From Frigoribacterium sp. PhB160 (lineage in GTDB: Bacteria; Actinomycetota; Actinomycetes; Actinomycetales; Microbacteriaceae): a DNA stretch of 64,000 nt. Numbering within the stretch: the stretch's first letter is position 1; every line of letters begins with the position of its first letter. The translations under genes and the position numbers were made by a program. The notes beneath the pieces were generated by a model. That model was not told where the DNA came from, ran no database searches, and saw nothing but the letters and a program-made list of their open reading frames with translations. Below are positions 62,771 through 64,000 of the stretch, in pieces. The stretch covers positions 1 to 64,000 of the forward strand of contig NZ_RKIE01000001.1 of the NCBI RefSeq assembly GCF_003751785.1. The letters run 5' to 3'.

Positions 62771-64000
62771 GTGCATCTCCTCTCGGTCTTCAGCCTGCGC
62801 AACCGCGCCCTCATCGCCCTCGTCACCATCGTCGTGGCGGTGTTCGGCGGCATCGCGCTGACCTCGCTGAAGCAGGAGCTGGCGCCGAACGTGCAGTTCC
62901 CGCAGATCGCGATCGTCAGCTCGTACCCGGGCGCGACGCCCGAGGTCGTGAGCGACGACGTCTCGACCCCGATCGAGCAGGCGGTGCAGATCATCCCCGG
63001 GCTCGAGGGCACCACCGCGACGTCGAGCACGTCGCAGAGCACGGTCTCGGCCGAGTTCACCTACGGCACCGACCTGAACTCCGCCGAGCAGAAGATCCAG
63101 TCGGCGATCAACCGGCTGTCGCTGCCCGACTCCGTCGACACCCAGGTCGTCACCGGCAGCCTCGACGACCTGCCGATCGTGCAGATCGCCGTCACCGGCT
63201 ACTCGGCCGACGACGCGCAGACCCTCGTCGACCGGCTCACGACCACCACCGTTCCCGACCTGCAGAAGCTCGACGGGGTGCGCGAGGCCAGCGTCTACGG
63301 CGACGCCGGGCAGCGCGTCACGATCTCGCCCGACCAGACGGCGCTCGCCGCGGCGGGGCTGACGACGCAGGCCTTCCAGGACGCGCTCGACGCGAACGGC
63401 ACGCTGATCCCCGGCGGCACGATCACCGAGAACGGGCAGACGCTGTCGATCCAGGCCGGCCAGCGGCTGACCAGCGTCGACGAGATCGCCGCCCTGCCGC
63501 TGCTCGGCGGCAGCGCCGTCGAGGCCGACGGCAGCCCGGCGCTGACGACCGTCGGCGACGTCGCCGACGTGCAGCTGACGAGCGCCCCGATCACCTCGAT
63601 CAGCCGCGTGAACGGGCAGGACGCCCTCACCGTCGCCGTCACCAAGACCCTCGACGCCAACACGGTCGACGTCTCCGAGACCGTCAAGGCGGCGATCCCC
63701 GGCCTGGCGGCCGACCTCGGCGACGACGTCGAGCTGACGGTCGTCTTCGACCAGGCGCCGTTCATCCAGCAGTCGATCGACAGCCTCGCCACCGAGGGGC
63801 TGCTCGGGCTCGCGTTCGCGGTCGTCGTGATCCTCGTCTTCCTGCTCTCGATCCGGTCGACGATCGTCACCGCGATCAGCATCCCGACCAGCGTGCTCAT
63901 CACCTTCATCGGGCTGCAGGCCTCCGGCTACACGCTGAACATCCTCACCCTCGGCGCGCTGACGATCGCCATCGGGCGCGTCGTCGACGACTCGATCGTC
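62771..64000 (+). CDS. RND-superfamily efflux transporter, 5' part
   Basis: The first 410 codons of a large RND permease of the AcrB/SwrC type. The N-terminus HLLSVFSLRNRALIALVTIVVAVFGGIAL is helix 1; LAPNVQFPQIAIVSSYPGATPEVVSDDVSTPIEQAV and VDTQVVTGSLDDLPIVQIAV belong to the porter domain; then LLGLAFAVVVILVFLLSIRSTIVTAISIPTSVLITFIGLQASGYTLNILTLGALTIAIGRVVDDSIV spans helices 2-4 with the DD pair of the proton relay. The frame is open to the window edge; a full protein would be over 1,000 residues. GTG at 62771 follows GAGAAT by six bases. Substrate unknown. Confidence 0.93.
   Translation, partial: MHLLSVFSLRNRALIALVTIVVAVFGGIALTSLKQELAPNVQFPQIAIVSSYPGATPEVVSDDVSTPIEQAVQIIPGLEGTTATSSTSQSTVSAEFTYGTDLNSAEQKIQSAINRLSLPDSVDTQVVTGSLDDLPIVQIAVTGYSADDAQTLVDRLTTTTVPDLQKLDGVREASVYGDAGQRVTISPDQTALAAAGLTTQAFQDALDANGTLIPGGTITENGQTLSIQAGQRLTSVDEIAALPLLGGSAVEADGSPALTTVGDVADVQLTSAPITSISRVNGQDALTVAVTKTLDANTVDVSETVKAAIPGLAADLGDDVELTVVFDQAPFIQQSIDSLATEGLLGLAFAVVVILVFLLSIRSTIVTAISIPTSVLITFIGLQASGYTLNILTLGALTIAIGRVVDDSIV

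Overview
The window is a 64 kb piece of a very high G+C actinobacterial chromosome. GTG starts, four-base ATGA/GTGA gene overlaps, many -10 boxes placed 6-8 bases before a start codon, a DUF3073 gene near purM, and lone MalEFG-type sugar transport genes all fit a member of the Microbacteriaceae (Frigoribacterium/Curtobacterium/Clavibacter/Rathayibacter group). The genus cannot be fixed by eye. No transposase, integrase, phage gene or CRISPR array was seen.

Layout. 1-2,930: the 3' end of an rrn operon (partial 5S rRNA and terminator), gltX, a thioredoxin-reductase-like flavoprotein, tRNA-Gln(CTG) and a cluster of GC-rich hairpins. 2,988-6,285: purSQL. 6,660-11,797: an amino-acid ABC transporter, a class V aminotransferase and a RidA deaminase in one tightly packed operon, divergent from a YheO/DauR-type regulator. 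11,819-18,376: a PfkB sugar kinase, an unusual SGNH-like/GAF protein, a Fur-type regulator with a monofunctional catalase, a GNAT protein and a two-domain VOC dioxygenase. 18,613-28,387: purC-purD, an SCP-2-like protein, an ABC-2 exporter, purF, purM, a small VOC protein and DUF3073. With purSQL, this window holds purS, Q, L, C, D, F and M.

28,485-30,909 is a foreign-looking 2.4 kb segment bounded by a perfect 25-bp direct repeat. It contains one gene, for a sortase-type surface protein with three almost identical 372-bp repeats. 30,928-41,831 returns to typical chromosome: a flavin monooxygenase-like gene, a LacI-controlled sugar uptake locus (MalEFG-like proteins without an ATPase, plus an MGH1-type glucosidase), an APC transporter and a VanZ-like protein.

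42,081-60,437 is an exopolysaccharide locus. It holds a tyrosine autokinase/Wzz protein and its phosphatase, a membrane-anchored propeller-like protein, a flippase, a polymerase, five glycosyltransferases, a pyruvyl transferase, a large secreted beta-helix protein, the priming sugar transferase and an LCP ligase. Together these could build, export, pyruvylate, regulate and anchor a surface polysaccharide. Its base usage is less GC-extreme than its flanks, and the dispersed 9-mer GGAGGCGCG, common elsewhere in the window, is almost absent from it. 60,481-64,000: a YczE/YitT membrane protein divergent from a MocR-type regulator, then the start of an RND transporter that runs off the window.

The most noteworthy signals are the dispersed 9-mer and its absence from the polysaccharide island, the direct-repeat-bounded surface-protein cassette, a perfect 28-bp inverted repeat, a 19-base C tract, the widespread leaderless-promoter layout, a GDSL-lacking SGNH-GAF fusion, and two unfamiliar extracytoplasmic proteins in the polysaccharide locus.
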